A DNA stretch of 34,882 nt from assembly GCA_937928755.1 (NCBI GenBank), contig CALEZI010000160.1, forward strand, positions 1-34,882, given 5' to 3'. Within the stretch, counting starts at the first letter, position 1; every line of letters begins with the position of its first letter. The notes under the pieces were generated by a model. The model had not been told where the DNA came from, did not search any database, and saw nothing but the letters and a program-made list of their open reading frames with translations. This DNA comes from an uncultured Rhodanobacteraceae bacterium. Lineage in GTDB: Bacteria; Pseudomonadota; Gammaproteobacteria; Xanthomonadales; SZUA-5. Made by a program: the position numbers and the translations under genes. Below, in pieces: positions 1-8,346 of the stretch.

Positions 1-54
1 GATGGTGCCGACGTTCACGTGCGGCTTGGTGCGCTCAAACTTGCTCTTGGACAT
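1..54 (-). CDS. tuf: Elongation factor Tu, N-terminal fragment
   Basis: The minus strand from 54 down to the window edge encodes an ATG start followed by MSKSKFERTKPHVNVGTI. This is the conserved N-terminus of EF-Tu, the GTPase that delivers aminoacyl-tRNA to the ribosome. Only 18 codons lie inside the window, so the P-loop and the rest of the protein are not visible. It lies 44 bp downstream of tRNA-Thr, as in the tRNA-tufB operon of E. coli, and is probably cotranscribed with the three tRNAs. Confidence 0.93.
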   Translation of the reverse strand, partial: MSKSKFERTKPHVNVGTI

Positions 55-98
55 GTGCGGCCTCTAATACGTGCGCTAAAGTGACTGTTGCTTTGAGA

Positions 99-174
99 TG
101 GTGCCCGCGACTGGAATCGAACCAGCGACCTCCTCCTTACCAAGGAGGTGCTCTACCGACTGAGCTACACGGGC
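99..174 (-). tRNA. tRNA-Thr (anticodon GGT)
   Basis: The minus strand folds as a 76-nt cloverleaf. The 7-bp acceptor stem (GCCCGTG with CGCGGGC) includes one G-T pair, the anticodon loop is TTGGTAA, the T-loop is TTCGATT, and CCA is encoded at 99-101. Anticodon GGT reads ACC and ACU threonine codons. It is the last of three tRNAs upstream of tuf. Confidence 0.96.
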
Positions 175-209
175 GTAAACGGTATTTTCTTCCGGCTCGG
201 TTACGCGGT

Positions 210-283
<74 letters not shown>

Positions 284-310
284 CTTGCTTCCTGCTAAAA
301 CAACCGAACC

Positions 311-395
311 TGGTGGAGGGAGGTGGATTCGAACCACCGAAGGCAGTGCCAGCTGATTTACAGTCAGCCCCCTTTGGCCGCTTGGGTATCCCTCC
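311..395 (-). tRNA. tRNA-Tyr (anticodon GTA)
   Basis: The minus-strand 85-nt tRNA has the long variable arm expected of bacterial tRNA-Tyr. The acceptor stem is GGAGGGA with TCCCTCC, the anticodon loop is CTGTAAA (anticodon GTA), the T-arm is GGTTCGAATCC, and CCA is encoded at 311-313. It is the first gene of the tRNA-tuf transcription unit. Confidence 0.96.
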
Positions 396-410
396 GCGAC
401 GGAGCCCACT

Positions 411-440
411 ATTGTGTTTTCGATGGCATGCCTTTGTCAA
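411..440 (-). promoter_or_regulatory. Candidate sigma-70 promoter of the tRNA-tuf operon
   Basis: On the minus strand a perfect TTGACA (435-440) is followed after 18 bp by CACAAT (411-416). A GC-rich discriminator then leads to tRNA-Tyr 15 bp further on. A strong -35 with a GC-rich discriminator is typical of stringently controlled stable-RNA promoters. The start site is inferred, not measured. Confidence 0.6.
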
Positions 441-500
441 CGGGTCCGGAAGCAAAAACTTTGCCCGGTTGAGGGGCGTTCAGGTGGGAGGAGAGCGGCT

Positions 501-708
501 GTTGGTGTTGGTTGTTGGCGTTGGCAGCCAAAGCGGGGCACGGGGCACTGGAAGGCTGGCACTCCAGCGCTTTGGTAGGTCCAGACTTGTCTGGACGCTT
601 TTACTTTGACCAGGCAAGAGCGTCCAGACAAGTCTGGACCCACAAAAGCCTACAACATTCCGCCAACGCGCTCGGACCAACAACCAACAACCAACAACCA
701 ACACCAAC
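501..708. repeat. Nested inverted-repeat element between the tRNA promoter and ispH
   Basis: GTTGGTGTTGGTTGTTGG at 501-518 is repeated exactly in inverse orientation at 691-708. These arms enclose a second inverted pair of palindromes (579-641). The outer arms are low-complexity GTTG/GTTGGT repeats, and the right arm stops three bases before the ispH stop codon (711-713). The region 396-710 has no convincing gene; apart from the promoter this element is all that is seen there. Confidence 0.7.
579..641. repeat. Inverted pair of the GTCCAGAC-TT-GTCTGGAC palindrome
   Basis: The 18-mer GTCCAGACTTGTCTGGAC lies at 579-596. Its reverse complement lies at 624-641, separated by 27 bp. Each copy is itself an 8-2-8 perfect palindrome, and both are flanked by the same context (GGGTCC on one side, GGACGCTT on the other) seen in the array at 23.5-24.0 kb. 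This is a REP-like dispersed repeat; no transposase is visible nearby. Confidence 0.8.
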
Positions 709-710
709 TT

Positions 711-1661
711 CTACCCTTCCACCACCACGCGCAACTCGCGCGGCAGGGCAAAAACCATGTTCTCACGCACGCCCTTGAGTTCGCGCACTTCGCCGTGACC
801 CAGTAGCCGCAGGCGCTCAACCACGCCCTGCACCAGGCTCTCGGGCGCTGATGCTCCGGCGGTGACGCCCACACGGCGCGCGCCTTCCAGCCATTCGGGC
901 CGGATGTCGTCGGCGCCGTCGATCAGGTACGCGGCGATCCCGTTACGCTCCGCGAGCTCGCGCAGACGGTTTGAGTTCGAGCTGTTGGGCGAACCCACCA
1001 CCAGCACCCGATCGCATTGCTGCGCCAGTTCGCGCACCGCATCCTGGCGATTCTGTGTGGCGTAGCAGATGTCGTCATGGCGCGGCCCCTGGATCTGCGG
1101 GAAGCGCTGGCGCAGCGCCGCGATGATCTCCAGCGTTTCGTCGACCGAGAGCGTCGTCTGCGTCGTGTAAGCCAGGTGTTCGGGCTGGCCGACCTGGATG
1201 CTCCAGACATCCGCGACGGTTTCGACCAACTGGATGGATCCACCACCACGTTCGCGGTCCCACTGGCCGAGCGTGCCCTCGACTTCCGGATGCCCCGCAT
1301 GACCGATCAGCACCATGTCGCGACCGGCGCGGCAGTGCCGCGACACTTCCATGTGTACCTTGGTCACCAGCGGACAAGTGGCATCGAACACACGGAAGCC
1401 GCGCGCGTCCGCTTCGGCGCGCACCGCCTGCGACACACCATGCGCGCTGAAGATCACGGTGGCGTCGCGAGGCACCTCATGCAGCTCCTCGATGAAAACA
1501 GCACCGCGCGCGCGCAAGGACTCGACCACGAAACGGTTGTGCACCACCTCGTGGCGCACATAGATCGGCGCCCCGAACAAATCGAGCGCGCGCTCGACGA
1601 TGTCGATGGCGCGGTCGACGCCGGCGCAGAAGCCGCGGGGGTTGGCGAGCAGGACGTCCAT
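711..1661 (-). CDS. ispH: 4-hydroxy-3-methylbut-2-enyl diphosphate reductase
   Basis: IspH is the [4Fe-4S] enzyme of the last MEP-pathway step, reducing HMBPP to IPP and DMAPP in the cytoplasm. The 316-aa product begins MDVLLANPRGFCAGVDRAI, with the first cluster cysteine in NPRGFCAG. It also has HEVVHN, an SAHGVS stretch, DATCPLV with the second cysteine, and GVTAGASAPE near the C-terminus. The length matches the family. I chose the ATG at 1661 because the conserved N-terminus starts there. A longer frame reaches 1730 but runs through a low-complexity AGTAGTAAGT repeat, and no strong ribosome site is obvious. It follows lspA in the same orientation across a 232-bp gap filled with repeats. 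No fkpB lies between them, unlike E. coli. Confidence 0.96.
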   Translation of the reverse strand: MDVLLANPRGFCAGVDRAIDIVERALDLFGAPIYVRHEVVHNRFVVESLRARGAVFIEELHEVPRDATVIFSAHGVSQAVRAEADARGFRVFDATCPLVTKVHMEVSRHCRAGRDMVLIGHAGHPEVEGTLGQWDRERGGGSIQLVETVADVWSIQVGQPEHLAYTTQTTLSVDETLEIIAALRQRFPQIQGPRHDDICYATQNRQDAVRELAQQCDRVLVVGSPNSSNSNRLRELAERNGIAAYLIDGADDIRPEWLEGARRVGVTAGASAPESLVQGVVERLRLLGHGEVRELKGVRENMVFALPRELRVVVEG

Positions 1662-1668
1662 GGGAGCA

Positions 1669-1697
1669 GTGAGTAGTAAGTAGTAAGTGGTGAGTGG
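1669..1697. repeat. Short direct repeats (AGTAGTAAGT) upstream of ispH
   Basis: The stretch just upstream of the ispH start consists of degenerate direct repeats of GAGTAGTAAGTAGTAAGTGG type. It would translate as tyrosine/leucine/threonine-rich sequence if ispH began earlier, which argues for the start at 1661. It occupies the usual ribosome-binding position and so might affect translation. That last point is inference. Confidence 0.55.
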
Positions 1698-1725
1698 CAG
1701 AAGCGGCGGGAATTGCCGCGAGGTC

Positions 1726-1831
1726 GTCATTGCGAGCGGAGCGAAGCAATCCAGCGCCTATGCTCCTGGAGGTCCTGAGGCAAGTACGCAACGTCTCTGG
1801 ATTGCTTCGTCGGTGCGCTCATCGCAATGAC
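1726..1831. repeat. Inverted repeat of the GTCATTGCGAGC...GCAATCCAG type
   Basis: The left arm at 1726-1754 (GTCATTGCGAGC through GAAGCAATCCAG) is matched by an imperfect inverse arm at 1797-1831. A further partial copy (CTCGCAATGACGTC) sits at 1872-1885. This motif class is a widespread intergenic repeat in proteobacteria, and a second full pair occurs at 10237-10322. It fills most of the lspA-ispH gap and could form a long mRNA hairpin between these genes. Confidence 0.75.
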
Positions 1832-1893
1832 AGAGTTCAAGGCTCGTGCGCAGCTTCGCACCGAAGCAGGCAACTCGCAATGACGTCAGGATT

Positions 1894-2424
1894 TCACGCC
1901 GAGTGCCGCGCCCCTCCTTTCCCAAACATCTCATACGCGATCAACATCACGATGCCCACGGTAATCCCGGAATCGGCAACGTTGAACGCCGGCCAGTGCC
2001 AAGTGCCGTAATACACATCAACAAAATCAATGACGTAACCGAGGCGCGCGCGGTCGATCAGGTTGCCGATGGCGCCGCCGATCAATAGCGCCAGCGGCAG
2101 ACACAGCACCCACTCGCGCCGGGCGGTGCGTCGCAGCCACTCGACGAGGACAATGGTGACAACACTGGCCACGACCAGGAAGAACCATCGCTGCCAGCCG
2201 CCGTGGTCGCTCAGGAAGCTGAATGCACCACCCTCATTGTGGACCAGCGTCCAGTTGAGTCCGGGCAGCACCGGCACCGGCTTCAGGTAGTCGAGCGCTG
2301 CGACCGCGATCAGCTTGGTCCACTGGTCGAGGATGATGACCAGCCCCGACAGCAGCAGCCAGATCAGACCGCCGCGACCGGCCTGGTCAGAACCAGAGAC
2401 GGCTTTCACCGGGTCCCTCGACAT
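1894..2424 (-). CDS. lspA: Lipoprotein signal peptidase (signal peptidase II)
   Basis: LspA is an inner-membrane aspartyl protease that cleaves the signal peptide from diacylglyceryl-modified prolipoproteins. The 176-aa product has four hydrophobic segments. The catalytic motifs are visible: NLIDRARLGYVIDFVDVY carries the first Asp region, and FNVADS carries the second Asp. An N-terminal DQWTKL is also typical. The ATG at 2424 gives MSRDPVKAVSGSDQAGRGG and overlaps the 3' end of ileS by 38 bp, which suggests translational coupling. The frame continues upstream to 2544 inside ileS, but that extension has no family counterpart. Its position directly after ileS is the common order in gammaproteobacteria. 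Confidence 0.95.
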   Translation of the reverse strand: MSRDPVKAVSGSDQAGRGGLIWLLLSGLVIILDQWTKLIAVAALDYLKPVPVLPGLNWTLVHNEGGAFSFLSDHGGWQRWFFLVVASVVTIVLVEWLRRTARREWVLCLPLALLIGGAIGNLIDRARLGYVIDFVDVYYGTWHWPAFNVADSGITVGIVMLIAYEMFGKGGARHSA

Positions 2425-5206
2425 TCTCCACACAGCGGCCGCACAGCGACGGATGTACAACGTGCGCGCCGACATCGTCGCGATGGTGCCAGCAGCGGGC
2501 GCACTTTTCAGCTTCGCTGACGCGCGCAACGAAGCGGATGGCACCGCCCTCGATCTGCGCGGCGTCGTCCGGAGCGGGGGTTGTGTGCACGTGCACGGCA
2601 GACACCATCAACAGGAATCGCAATTCGGGGAAGGCGTCGGAGAGTCCACCCATCGCCGTCGTGCTGACGTAAAGATCGATCTCGGCATCCAGTCCCGAGC
2701 CGATGCGTTTGTCCTTGCGCAGGGGCTCCAGCGCCAGATTGATCGCCTCGCGCAGCGCCAACAGGCGCTCCCACTGGGCGGCGCCCAGGCGACCGTTGTC
2801 GGCCAGCGGCGCCAGCCCGTCGTACCAGGTCTCGAACAGCGGCGAGGCAACCTCGCGCGCCGGCAGGAAGCGCCAGATCTCATCGGCCGTGAAGCTCAGG
2901 ATCGGCGCCATCCAGCGCACCATCGCCTCGGCCACGTGGTACATCGCCGTCTGCCCGGAACGCCGCGCGCGCGAGTCCTCGCGCAGCGTGTACATGCGGT
3001 CCTTCAGCACATCGAGATAAATCGCGCCCAGTTGCACGCTGCAGAAGGTGTGCAGTTCCTGGTAGATCTGGTGGAACTGGTAGTCGTCGTAGCTCTTGAT
3101 CACACGCTGCTGCAGTTGCCAGGCCTGATCGACGATCCACTGGTCGAACGGCAGCAGATCGGCATGAGCGACCCGATGGCGCGTGGGATCGAAGCCATTC
3201 AGGTTGGCGAGCAGGTAACGGCAGGTGTTGCGGATGCGCCGGTAGGATTCGGAGACCCGCTTAAGGATCTCGTCCGACACACTCATTTCTGCGCGATAGT
3301 CGGTCGCCGCAACCCACAGCCGCAACACATCCGCGCCGAGAGTCTTCATCACCTGCTGCGGCGCGACCACATTGCCGGCCGACTTGCTCATCTTCTTGCC
3401 CTCGGCATCGACCGTGAAGCCGTGCGTCAGCACCTGCCGGTAAGGCGCGCTGCCACGCATCGCGGTGCTGGTCAGCAGCGCCGACTGGAACCAGCCGCGG
3501 TGCTGATCGGAGCCTTCGAGGTACAGATCGGCGGGCACGCCGGCCAGCTCCGGTCGCGCATCGACGACGCAGGCGTGGCTGACGCCAGAGTCGAACCAGA
3601 CATCGAGAATGTCGCTGACCTTGTCGTACTGGTCGGCCTCGTCGCCGAGCAATTCACGCGGGTCGAGATCGAACCAGGCGTCGACGCCACCCTGCTCGAT
3701 GCGCTCCGCCACCTGCAGCATCAGCTCGACCGAGCGCGGGTGCGGCGCCTGATGGGTCTTGTCGACGAACAGCGCGATCGGCACGCCCCAGGTGCGCTGG
3801 CGCGAGATGCACCAGTCGGGTCGCCCGGAAATCATGCCCTGGATGCGCTCCTTGCCCCAGTCGGGTACCCAGCGCACACCGTCGATCGCCGCCATCGCCT
3901 GGTCGCGCAGCCCTGCAGTTTCCATGCTGATGAACCACTGCGGCGTGGCACGGAAGATGGTCGGCGTCTTGTGCCGCCAGCAATGGGCGACGCTGTGGTC
4001 GCTGTCGAAACTGGCGAGCAAGCGGCCCAGCGACGCCAGGTGCTCGACGATGCGCGGATTGGCCTCGGTGATTTTCAACCCGCCAAACAAGGGCAGATCG
4101 GCGGCGTAACGTCCATCGCCCTGCACCGGATTGATGACTTCGTCCGAATAGCGCTTCAGTGCCTGGAAGTCCTCGACGCCATAAGCCGGCGAGGTATGCA
4201 CCAGACCGGTGCCGTCGGTGTCGCTGACGTGCTCGCCGAGGATCATCAGCGAGATGCGGTCGTAGAACGGGTGGCGCACATTGCAGTGCTCCAGTGTCTT
4301 GCCGACACAGCGCGCGATCACTTCGCCAGTGAGCTTGAAGCGCTTGAGGCAGCGTTCGACCAGCGCATCAGCGATCACCAGATGGCCGCGCTCGGTGCGC
4401 ACCAGCGCGTAATCGAGGTCCGGATTGACCGCGACCGCCTGATTCGACGGCAGCGTCCACGGCGTGGTGGTCCAGATCACCGCCATTGCGTCGTCGACCG
4501 GCGCGCCCAGCCCGAACACCTGCGCCAACGCCGCGCCGTCGACAAACGGCAGACCGACGTCGATCGCCGGATCGACCTTGTTGGCGTATTCGATCTCCGC
4601 CTCCGCCAGCGCGCTGCGGCAGTCGAAACACCAGTGCACCGGCTTGAATCCTCGAACGACATGACCGCGTTCGACGATCTTCGCCAGCGCACGCAGCATG
4701 TCGGCTTCGTACTTGAAATCCATCGTCCGATAAGGCTGCTCCCAGGCACCGAGCACGCCGAGACGCTTGAAGTCGACGCGTTGGCGCTCGATCTGCTCGG
4801 CGGCGTACTTGCGGCACTCGGCGCGGAACTGGCGCGCATCGACCTTGTGACCGACCTTGCCGACCTTCTTTTCGACGGCGACTTCGATTGGCAACCCGTG
4901 GCAGTCCCACCCCGGCACGTACGGCGCGCGGTAGCCGGACAGCAGCTTCGACTTGACCACGATGTCCTTGAGGATCTTGTTGACGGCGTGGCCGATATGG
5001 ATGTCGCCGTTGGCGTATGGCGGGCCATCGTGCAGCACGAAAACCGGGCGATCGGCCGCGGCCGCTTGCAGAGCGGCATACCGCTGTTCGTTCTCCCACG
5101 CCGCCAGCATCGCCGGTTCGCGATTGGCGAGGTCCGCCTTCATCGCAAAATCGGTGGTCGGCAGCGAGAGCGTCTGCTTGTAATCGGTCTGCTTGTCATC
5201 AGTCAC
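2387..5206 (-). CDS. ileS: Isoleucine-tRNA ligase
   Basis: IleRS charges tRNA-Ile in the cytoplasm and edits misactivated valine. The 939-aa protein is full length for the bacterial class I enzyme. The HIGH motif lies at residues 70-73 (in GDIHIGHAVNK), and a KMSKS loop appears as KKMSKSAGN in the second half. The C-terminus carries paired cysteines (CARCW, then CGRCV) expected for the zinc site. The start is GTG at 5206, overlapping the ribF stop as GTGA. The following TDYKQTLSLPTTDFAMKADL aligns with the usual N-terminus. It lies in the middle of the murJ-ribF-ileS-lspA-ispH row. Confidence 0.97.
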   Translation of the reverse strand: MTDDKQTDYKQTLSLPTTDFAMKADLANREPAMLAAWENEQRYAALQAAAADRPVFVLHDGPPYANGDIHIGHAVNKILKDIVVKSKLLSGYRAPYVPGWDCHGLPIEVAVEKKVGKVGHKVDARQFRAECRKYAAEQIERQRVDFKRLGVLGAWEQPYRTMDFKYEADMLRALAKIVERGHVVRGFKPVHWCFDCRSALAEAEIEYANKVDPAIDVGLPFVDGAALAQVFGLGAPVDDAMAVIWTTTPWTLPSNQAVAVNPDLDYALVRTERGHLVIADALVERCLKRFKLTGEVIARCVGKTLEHCNVRHPFYDRISLMILGEHVSDTDGTGLVHTSPAYGVEDFQALKRYSDEVINPVQGDGRYAADLPLFGGLKITEANPRIVEHLASLGRLLASFDSDHSVAHCWRHKTPTIFRATPQWFISMETAGLRDQAMAAIDGVRWVPDWGKERIQGMISGRPDWCISRQRTWGVPIALFVDKTHQAPHPRSVELMLQVAERIEQGGVDAWFDLDPRELLGDEADQYDKVSDILDVWFDSGVSHACVVDARPELAGVPADLYLEGSDQHRGWFQSALLTSTAMRGSAPYRQVLTHGFTVDAEGKKMSKSAGNVVAPQQVMKTLGADVLRLWVAATDYRAEMSVSDEILKRVSESYRRIRNTCRYLLANLNGFDPTRHRVAHADLLPFDQWIVDQAWQLQQRVIKSYDDYQFHQIYQELHTFCSVQLGAIYLDVLKDRMYTLREDSRARRSGQTAMYHVAEAMVRWMAPILSFTADEIWRFLPAREVASPLFETWYDGLAPLADNGRLGAAQWERLLALREAINLALEPLRKDKRIGSGLDAEIDLYVSTTAMGGLSDAFPELRFLLMVSAVHVHTTPAPDDAAQIEGGAIRFVARVSEAEKCARCWHHRDDVGAHVVHPSLCGRCVENVEGPGESRLWF

Positions 5207-6135
5207 GCGGGGTTTGCTCCGAGCAAACGAAGGGCTTCGTCGGCATCGCGACGAATCTGCTCAACCAGGGAATCGAGGTCCGGAAAATGCCACTCGTCCC
5301 GCTGCTTCGCAATGAAGTCGATAGTGAGGCGTTTCCCGTAGAGATCGCCATCGAAATCGAACAAATGCACTTCCAGCAGCAGTTCCTTGCCACCCACTGC
5401 CGGCCGGTAACCGAGGCTGGCGACGCCCGGATGCCGGCTCAGGCCTGCACCATCAACGCGCACCGCGAAGATGCCGCCGAAGCCCATCGAGTTCTGCGGC
5501 CAGCGCAGGTTGGCCGTGGGAAAGCCGAGCTGACGGCCAAGTTGCTGGCCGCGCACGACACGCCCGCCATAGGTGTAACGACGACCGAGCGCGTGCTCGG
5601 CGGCATCGAACTCCGAAGCCAGCAACTCCTCGCGGATGCGCGAGGAGCTGATGCGTTCGCCGTCGGCGGTGCGCGCGGCGACCTCGCGTGCATCGAATCC
5701 CGAGCGCGATCCGCTCGACTGCAGCACTTCCAGATCGCCGGCCCGCCCATGGCCGAAGCGAAACCCGGGTCCGACCCAGACCTCGCGCGCGCGCAGGCGC
5801 CGCACCAGCACCTGATCGATGAAATCCTCGGCCGAAGTGCCGGCCAGAGCATCGTTGAAGCGCAGGCTGAGCAAGTGATCGATGCCGAAAGCACGGATGC
5901 GCTCGACGCGCTCGCGCGCCGGTGTCAGGCGCAACAAGGGCGCGCGCGCAAAGTGCTGCCGCGGCAACGGCTCGAAGGTCACCACGACGGCCGGCAGGCC
6001 GAGCGCATCGGCACGCGCGCGCAACTGGCTGAGCAAGGACTGGTGGCCGAGATGGACACCATCGAAGGCGCCGATCGCGACCACGCTGCCTTGCGGCGTC
6101 AGCGTCGCGCCGGGACTGTCTCGACTGAGAAGCAT
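5203..6135 (-). CDS. ribF: Bifunctional riboflavin kinase / FAD synthetase
   Basis: RibF phosphorylates riboflavin to FMN and adenylylates FMN to FAD. The 310-aa product has the N-terminal nucleotidyltransferase signature VVAIGAFDGVHLGHQSLL and an ISSSRIREEL stretch. The C-terminal flavokinase domain shows GRRYTYGGRVVRGQQLGRQL then GFPTANL. ATG at 6135 (MLLSRDSPGATLTPQGS) fits the family; the longer reading to 6201 adds an unrelated basic stretch. It overlaps ileS by 4 bp (GTGA), so the two are probably coupled. Upstream lies a 455-bp gene-free stretch full of hairpins before murJ. Confidence 0.96.
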   Translation of the reverse strand: MLLSRDSPGATLTPQGSVVAIGAFDGVHLGHQSLLSQLRARADALGLPAVVVTFEPLPRQHFARAPLLRLTPARERVERIRAFGIDHLLSLRFNDALAGTSAEDFIDQVLVRRLRAREVWVGPGFRFGHGRAGDLEVLQSSGSRSGFDAREVAARTADGERISSSRIREELLASEFDAAEHALGRRYTYGGRVVRGQQLGRQLGFPTANLRWPQNSMGFGGIFAVRVDGAGLSRHPGVASLGYRPAVGGKELLLEVHLFDFDGDLYGKRLTIDFIAKQRDEWHFPDLDSLVEQIRRDADEALRLLGANPA

Positions 6136-6220
6136 GATGCAGTGCGGCAAAAAACGCGGAGTATAGCGATCACGGTGCCCGCAACCCTGCTTTGCTCGCA
6201 CCTGAGCGCGCCCATTCTCT

Positions 6221-6320
6221 CCATGAACCGACCGGCGTAGGTTGGGCTGAGCGCCAGCATGCCCAACAATTGCGGCGGGTGTTGGGCACGCTGGCGCTTA
6301 GCCCAACCTACGGTTCATGG
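6221..6320. repeat. Long hairpin with GTAGGTTGGGCT arms
   Basis: The arms 6221-6269 and 6280-6320 are inversely repeated: CCATGAACC, GTAGGTTGGGCT, AGCGCCAGC and TGCCCAACA each recur as complements. There are two single mismatches and a 6-bp bulge (ACCGGC) in the left arm. The loop is about 10 nt. GTAGGTTGGGCT-type hairpins are a common intergenic repeat in gammaproteobacteria. It lies between murJ and ribF and has no T-run, so a terminator role is uncertain. Confidence 0.8.
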
Positions 6321-6394
6321 GCGTGTACATTTCCGGAAAAGAAAACGAAACTGGCAACGAACTTTGGACGACGCGAGGCCGCAGGCTGTCAATT

Positions 6395-6498
6395 GGGACG
6401 CAAAGGACGCAAAGTAAATCAAAAGCTTCGGAAGGGATACAGACTCCCTGGATATGCTGATTTCGCGTCCTTTGCGCACCTTCGCGTCTTTGCGTCCC
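6395..6498. repeat. GACGCAAAGGACGCAAAG inverted-repeat element, copy 1
   Basis: The left end GGGACGCAAAGGACGCAAAG (6395-6414) is matched by the right end (6464-6498), which reads GCGTCCTTTGCGC then GCGTCTTTGCGTCCC. The 104-bp unit has no coding capacity. It belongs to a five-member family in this window (also 10147, 17119, 29034 and 30557). Together with the hairpin at 6221 it accounts for most of the 6136-6590 gap, in which I see no gene. Confidence 0.75.
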
Positions 6499-6590
6499 GA
6501 ATCCGGGGCCCGCTCAACGCGCAGTCTTGGAAAACTCTTTAAATCAATATTTTACGTCGATATCATTGAGGGATAGCCGACGCTGCCAGG

Positions 6591-8159
6591 TCACATCACC
6601 GGGCTGCGGTCGCGCAAATGGCGCGGCCGCAATCCGGCCGCGAGTGCGGTGAGCAGGTAGGCCGCGCCTGCGGCTGCGACGACCGACGTCAGCCACGCCA
6701 GGCGCCACGGCGCCGACAGCGAGGGCAATGCCGGCAATTGCCGCGGCAGCCACCAGAGCACCAGCACCGTGGCAACACTGGCCAGCAACAGCGACAGCGC
6801 ATAGCGACGCCAGCCGTTGGCCGGCCGGTAACTACCCGATCGCCGCAGCCACAGCAACAGCAGACCCATGTTGACGTAACCCGCCAGCGCGCTCGACAAC
6901 GCCAAGCCGGCATGCGCCCCCGGCACGTCGAACCAGAGCCAGAGGCCGACGAAGATCGCGTTCATCAGCATGCTGGAAACCATGCTGGCGATACCGGCCT
7001 TGACCGGCGTTGCGGTGTCCTGGCGCGCGTAGAAGGCAGGCGCCAGCACCTTCACCGCGATGAAGGCGGGCAACCCGAGCGACAGGGCCGCGAGGCTCAG
7101 CGCCGACATCTGCGCGTCGAGCGCGCTGAAGCGGCCGTATCCGAACAGAGTCCAGAACATCGGCTCGGCGAGCAACATCAGCATCAACGCTGCCGGCAGC
7201 GCGATGAAAAGTCCAAGGCGCAGACCCCAGTCGACCGACGCGGTGAAGCCGGCGGGATCGTCGGCGGCGTGCTTGCCGGACAGGTGCGGCAGGATCACCG
7301 TGCCCAGCGCCACACCGAAGATGCCGAGCGGGAATTCGAGCAGGCGATCGGTGTAGTACAACCAGGTCACGCTGCCGGTGACCAGGAACGAGGCAATCAG
7401 CGTGTCGATCAACAGGTTGATCTGCGCCACCGAGGAGCCGAACAGCGTCGGGATCATCAGTTTCAGCACCTTGCGCACGCCGCTGTCGTGCCAGCCCCAT
7501 CGTGGCCGCGGCAACAGCCCCAGGCGTTTCAGTCCCGGCAACTGCATCAAGAGCTGCAGCACGCCGCCGATGAACACGCCCCACGCCAGCGCCTTGACCG
7601 GCTCGGCGAAGAACGGCGCCAACCATATCGCCGACGCGATCAGCGCCAGGTTGAGCAATACCGGGGACAGCGCCGGCAGCGCGAAGCGGCTGAAGCTGTT
7701 GAGGATGCCGCCGGCAAAACCCGCCAGCGAAATCAACAGGATGTACGGAAAAGTGATGCGCAGCATGTCCGCCGTCAACTGGAACTTCTGGGGGTCGGCG
7801 ATAAACCCCGGCGCGAACAACCCAACCAGCGCCGGCGCGGCAAACAGACCGAGCGCCACCACGATCAGCAGGATCGCCGCCAGCGTGCCGCAGACGTGGT
7901 CGATGAAATCCCGCAGTTCCTTGGGATCGCCGCGCTTCTTGTACTCGGCCAGCACCGGCACGAAGGCCAGCGAGAACGAGCCCTCGGCAAACAGCCGGCG
8001 CATGAAGTTGGGGATGCGGAAGGCTACGTAGAAGGCGTCGGTCGCCAGGCTGGCGCCAAACTTCTGCGCAAACACCAGGTCGCGCAGGAAACCGAGCACG
8101 CGCGAGAGCAGCGTCATCGAGCTGACGATGGCGGTGGAGCGAAGCAGTTTCACAGTCAC
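6591..8159 (-). CDS. murJ: Lipid II flippase
   Basis: MurJ (MviN) is a polytopic inner-membrane transporter of the MOP superfamily that flips lipid II to the periplasm for peptidoglycan synthesis. The 522-aa product has many hydrophobic helices. It opens with LLRSTAIVSSMTLLSRVLGF, then the family stretch TDAFYVAFRIPNFMRRLFAEG, SFSLAFVPVL and GGILNSF. The start is GTG at 8159, and a second in-frame GTG lies two codons later at 8153. No strong Shine-Dalgarno separates them. In relatives murJ lies next to rpsT; here about 6 kb of other genes intervene. Confidence 0.96.
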   Translation of the reverse strand: MTVKLLRSTAIVSSMTLLSRVLGFLRDLVFAQKFGASLATDAFYVAFRIPNFMRRLFAEGSFSLAFVPVLAEYKKRGDPKELRDFIDHVCGTLAAILLIVVALGLFAAPALVGLFAPGFIADPQKFQLTADMLRITFPYILLISLAGFAGGILNSFSRFALPALSPVLLNLALIASAIWLAPFFAEPVKALAWGVFIGGVLQLLMQLPGLKRLGLLPRPRWGWHDSGVRKVLKLMIPTLFGSSVAQINLLIDTLIASFLVTGSVTWLYYTDRLLEFPLGIFGVALGTVILPHLSGKHAADDPAGFTASVDWGLRLGLFIALPAALMLMLLAEPMFWTLFGYGRFSALDAQMSALSLAALSLGLPAFIAVKVLAPAFYARQDTATPVKAGIASMVSSMLMNAIFVGLWLWFDVPGAHAGLALSSALAGYVNMGLLLLWLRRSGSYRPANGWRRYALSLLLASVATVLVLWWLPRQLPALPSLSAPWRLAWLTSVVAAAGAAYLLTALAAGLRPRHLRDRSPVM

Positions 8160-8346
8160 CCGATAGCGGCTGGCGAAGGCGCGAGTCTAGACATGCTCGA
8201 GGCGGCGTCGACGCCAGGCAACCGACTTGCCCTCAGGCTGCCGCCTTTTGCCTGCAGCGCCTGACGAAAGAAATTTCCAGCCAGGTGATCGCTGGCGCTG
8301 GCAAACATCGTTCCTTGATCCCGACGCAAATTTTCGAGATCCAGTG

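Noticed and set aside
1662..1730. Longer N-terminus for ispH
   Set aside because: The extra codons come from a low-complexity repeat, and the conserved IspH N-terminus begins at 1661.
2315..5341. A 1008-codon open frame on the plus strand over ileS
   Set aside because: It is antisense to a well-supported gene, its translation has no recognisable domain, and high-GC codon bias opens such frames. The same applies to the long antisense frames over murJ (6618-8264), deaD (17187-19376) and the S74 gene (9089-10192).
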